In this document: piece after piece, positions 20,140 to 21,276 of the stretch | Layout of the letters: every line of letters starts with the position of its first letter | Position numbering within the stretch: position 1 is the first letter of the stretch | NCBI GenBank assembly: GCA_018895795.1 | Contig: JAHINZ010000193.1 | Coordinates: forward strand, 1 to 21,276 | Origin: Alphaproteobacteria bacterium | GTDB taxonomy: Bacteria > Pseudomonadota > Alphaproteobacteria > Caulobacterales > Caulobacteraceae | Direction of reading: 5' to 3' | Length of the DNA stretch: 21,276 bases | The notes under the pieces: generated by a model | The model's input: the letters and a program-made list of their open reading frames with translations, nothing else | What the model was told of the DNA's origin: nothing | Databases searched by the model: none | Position numbers and translations under genes: made by a program

Positions 20140-21276
20140 TCAAATCACCTTGCGCGTCCGCAGGTCGGCGATCGCCGCGTCGTCCAGACCCGCCACCTCG
20201 CGCAGCACGGCGTCGGTATGTTCGCCCAGGGCCGGCCCGGGCCAGCGCACGCCGCCCGGCGTTTCGGTCAGGCGCGGAAAGGCGTTCTGCATCTTCACCT
20301 GGCCAAACACCGGATGGGGCACGGTGACGATCGACTCGCGGGCGATGAACTGCGGATCGGTCAGCATGTCCGGCGCGCGATAGATCCGTCCGGTGGCGAT
20401 GCCCGCCGTCTCGAGCCGGGGCAGCAAGGTCTCGATCGCGTGGTCGGCCGTCCAGGCGGCGATGCGGGCGTCCAGTTCCGCCTGGTGCGCGCCGCGCGCC
20501 GCGTGGTCGCAATAGCGGACGTCGTCGGCGAGGTCCGGCCGGTCCATCAGGTCGCACAGGCGCCGAAACAGCGTGTCCTGATTGGCGCCGATCAGGATCA
20601 GCTCGCCGCTCTTGGTGGGATAGACGTTCGACGGCGCGATGCCCGGCAGAACCGCCCCCGCGCGTTCGCGGACATAGCCGGTCAGATCATATTCGGTGAT
20701 CAGGTTCTCCATCACCGTCAGCACGCTCTCATAGATCGCCGCGTCGACCACCTGGCCCCGGCCGGAGCGCTGGCGGGCGTGCAGCGACATCATCACCCCC
20801 AGGGCGGCGTTCAGGCCCGACAGGCTGTCGCCGATCGAGATGCCGGCCCGCGCTGGATTGCGGTCGGGCTCGCCGGTGATGTGCCGAAGGCCGCCCATCG
20901 CCTCGCCGACCAGGGCGTAGCCGGCCCGGTGTGAATAGGGGCCGGTCTGGCCGAACCCCGACACCCGCGCCATGACCAGGCCCGGATTGACCGCCGACAG
21001 GGCCTCATAGCCCATCCCCCAGCCCTCCATCGTGCCGGGCCGGAAGTTCTCGACCACCACATCGGCCTTGCCGATCAGGTCGCGGGCGATCCGTCGGCCC
21101 TCGTCGGTGCGCAGGTCGAGGGTCACCGACTTCTTGTTGCGGCCGATCACCGGCCACCAGGGCGAGAGGCCCTTGGGCTTGGAGCGGCCCCACTGGCGCA
21201 TCGGATCGCCGGCCTTGGGATCCTCCAGCTTGATCACCTCGGCCCCGAAATCGCCGAGAAGCTGACCGCAGAACGG
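20140..21276 (-). CDS. CaiB/BaiF family (class III) CoA-transferase, N-terminus cut by window edge
   Basis: The frame stays open to the right edge and reads PFCGQLLGDFGAEVIKLE, the usual N-terminal block of class III CoA-transferases, so the start lies just outside the window. These enzymes move CoA between carboxylic acids through an aspartyl-CoA intermediate. Other features are NKKSVTLDLRTDEGR, VVENFRPGTMEGWGMGY, FGQTGPYSHRAGYALVGEA, ISIGDSLSGLNAALGV (region of the catalytic Asp) and GRGQVVDAAIYES. About 378 residues are visible, close to the normal length of about 400. The acid substrate cannot be told from sequence. It is convergent with the hybrid kinase gene. Confidence 0.9.
   Translation of the reverse strand, partial: PFCGQLLGDFGAEVIKLEDPKAGDPMRQWGRSKPKGLSPWWPVIGRNKKSVTLDLRTDEGRRIARDLIGKADVVVENFRPGTMEGWGMGYEALSAVNPGLVMARVSGFGQTGPYSHRAGYALVGEAMGGLRHITGEPDRNPARAGISIGDSLSGLNAALGVMMSLHARQRSGRGQVVDAAIYESVLTVMENLITEYDLTGYVRERAGAVLPGIAPSNVYPTKSGELILIGANQDTLFRRLCDLMDRPDLADDVRYCDHAARGAHQAELDARIAAWTADHAIETLLPRLETAGIATGRIYRAPDMLTDPQFIARESIVTVPHPVFGQVKMQNAFPRLTETPGGVRWPGPALGEHTDAVLREVAGLDDAAIADLRTRKVI

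Noticed and set aside
1..21276. CRISPR arrays, tRNA or rRNA genes, insertion sequences, prophage
   Set aside because: No spaced direct repeats, cloverleaf pattern, transposase frames or phage structural genes were seen; the holin-like protein at 17184 is a stress-type membrane protein rather than phage.

Overview
The window looks like chromosomal DNA of a Caulobacter-like alphaproteobacterium. The sequence is very GC-rich. It carries a ChpT phosphotransferase with its acceptor histidine at residue 33, and a complete general stress response core (phyR, nepR, ECF sigma factor sigT/ecfG, sensor kinase phyK). Only part of a malic enzyme gene and part of a CoA-transferase gene are present, at the left and right edges.

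Layout. 1-5000: the start of a malic enzyme gene (-), dapB (+), then a three-gene envelope module ydbH-ynbE-ydbL (+). 5000-6120: an RhtA-type exporter (+) flanked by two GC-rich palindromic intergenic repeats. 6120-7120: a DUF3553 gene and cysQ (-). 7180-9150: chpT, a single-domain response regulator and an orphan cheR (+). 9220-12950: an entericidin-like lipoprotein gene, phyK, sigT and nepR (all -), with phyR divergent (+). 13050-18000: two tiny membrane proteins, a candidate small RNA, an OmpA-like lipoprotein, a glycine-zipper lipoprotein, a lipid kinase-metallophosphoesterase pair, an Fe-type superoxide dismutase and a pair of small stress-type membrane proteins. 18080-20020: a GAF-PAS-HWE kinase-receiver hybrid. 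20024-20134: a long inverted repeat. 20140 to the end: a CaiB/BaiF family CoA-transferase.

The main observation is regulatory. Sites matching the EcfG/SigT promoter GGAAC-N16/17-CGTT exactly occur nine times between 9415 and 18012. Eight are intergenic or at gene edges and correctly oriented in front of a gene or the candidate RNA: the entericidin gene, nepR-sigT-phyK, phyR, the two small membrane proteins, the small RNA, the glycine-zipper lipoprotein, the lipid kinase-phosphoesterase pair, and the DUF883-like/holin-like pair. The ninth lies antisense inside nepR. The window therefore shows the stress regulator together with a contiguous block of its probable targets, most of them envelope proteins.

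The most interesting single element is at about 13669-13747. A perfect SigT-type promoter is followed by an 11-bp stem enclosing an unpaired run of seven C and a GCAA-capped hairpin, then eight T. It contains no convincing reading frame and resembles a stress-induced small RNA, possibly a GsrN homologue.
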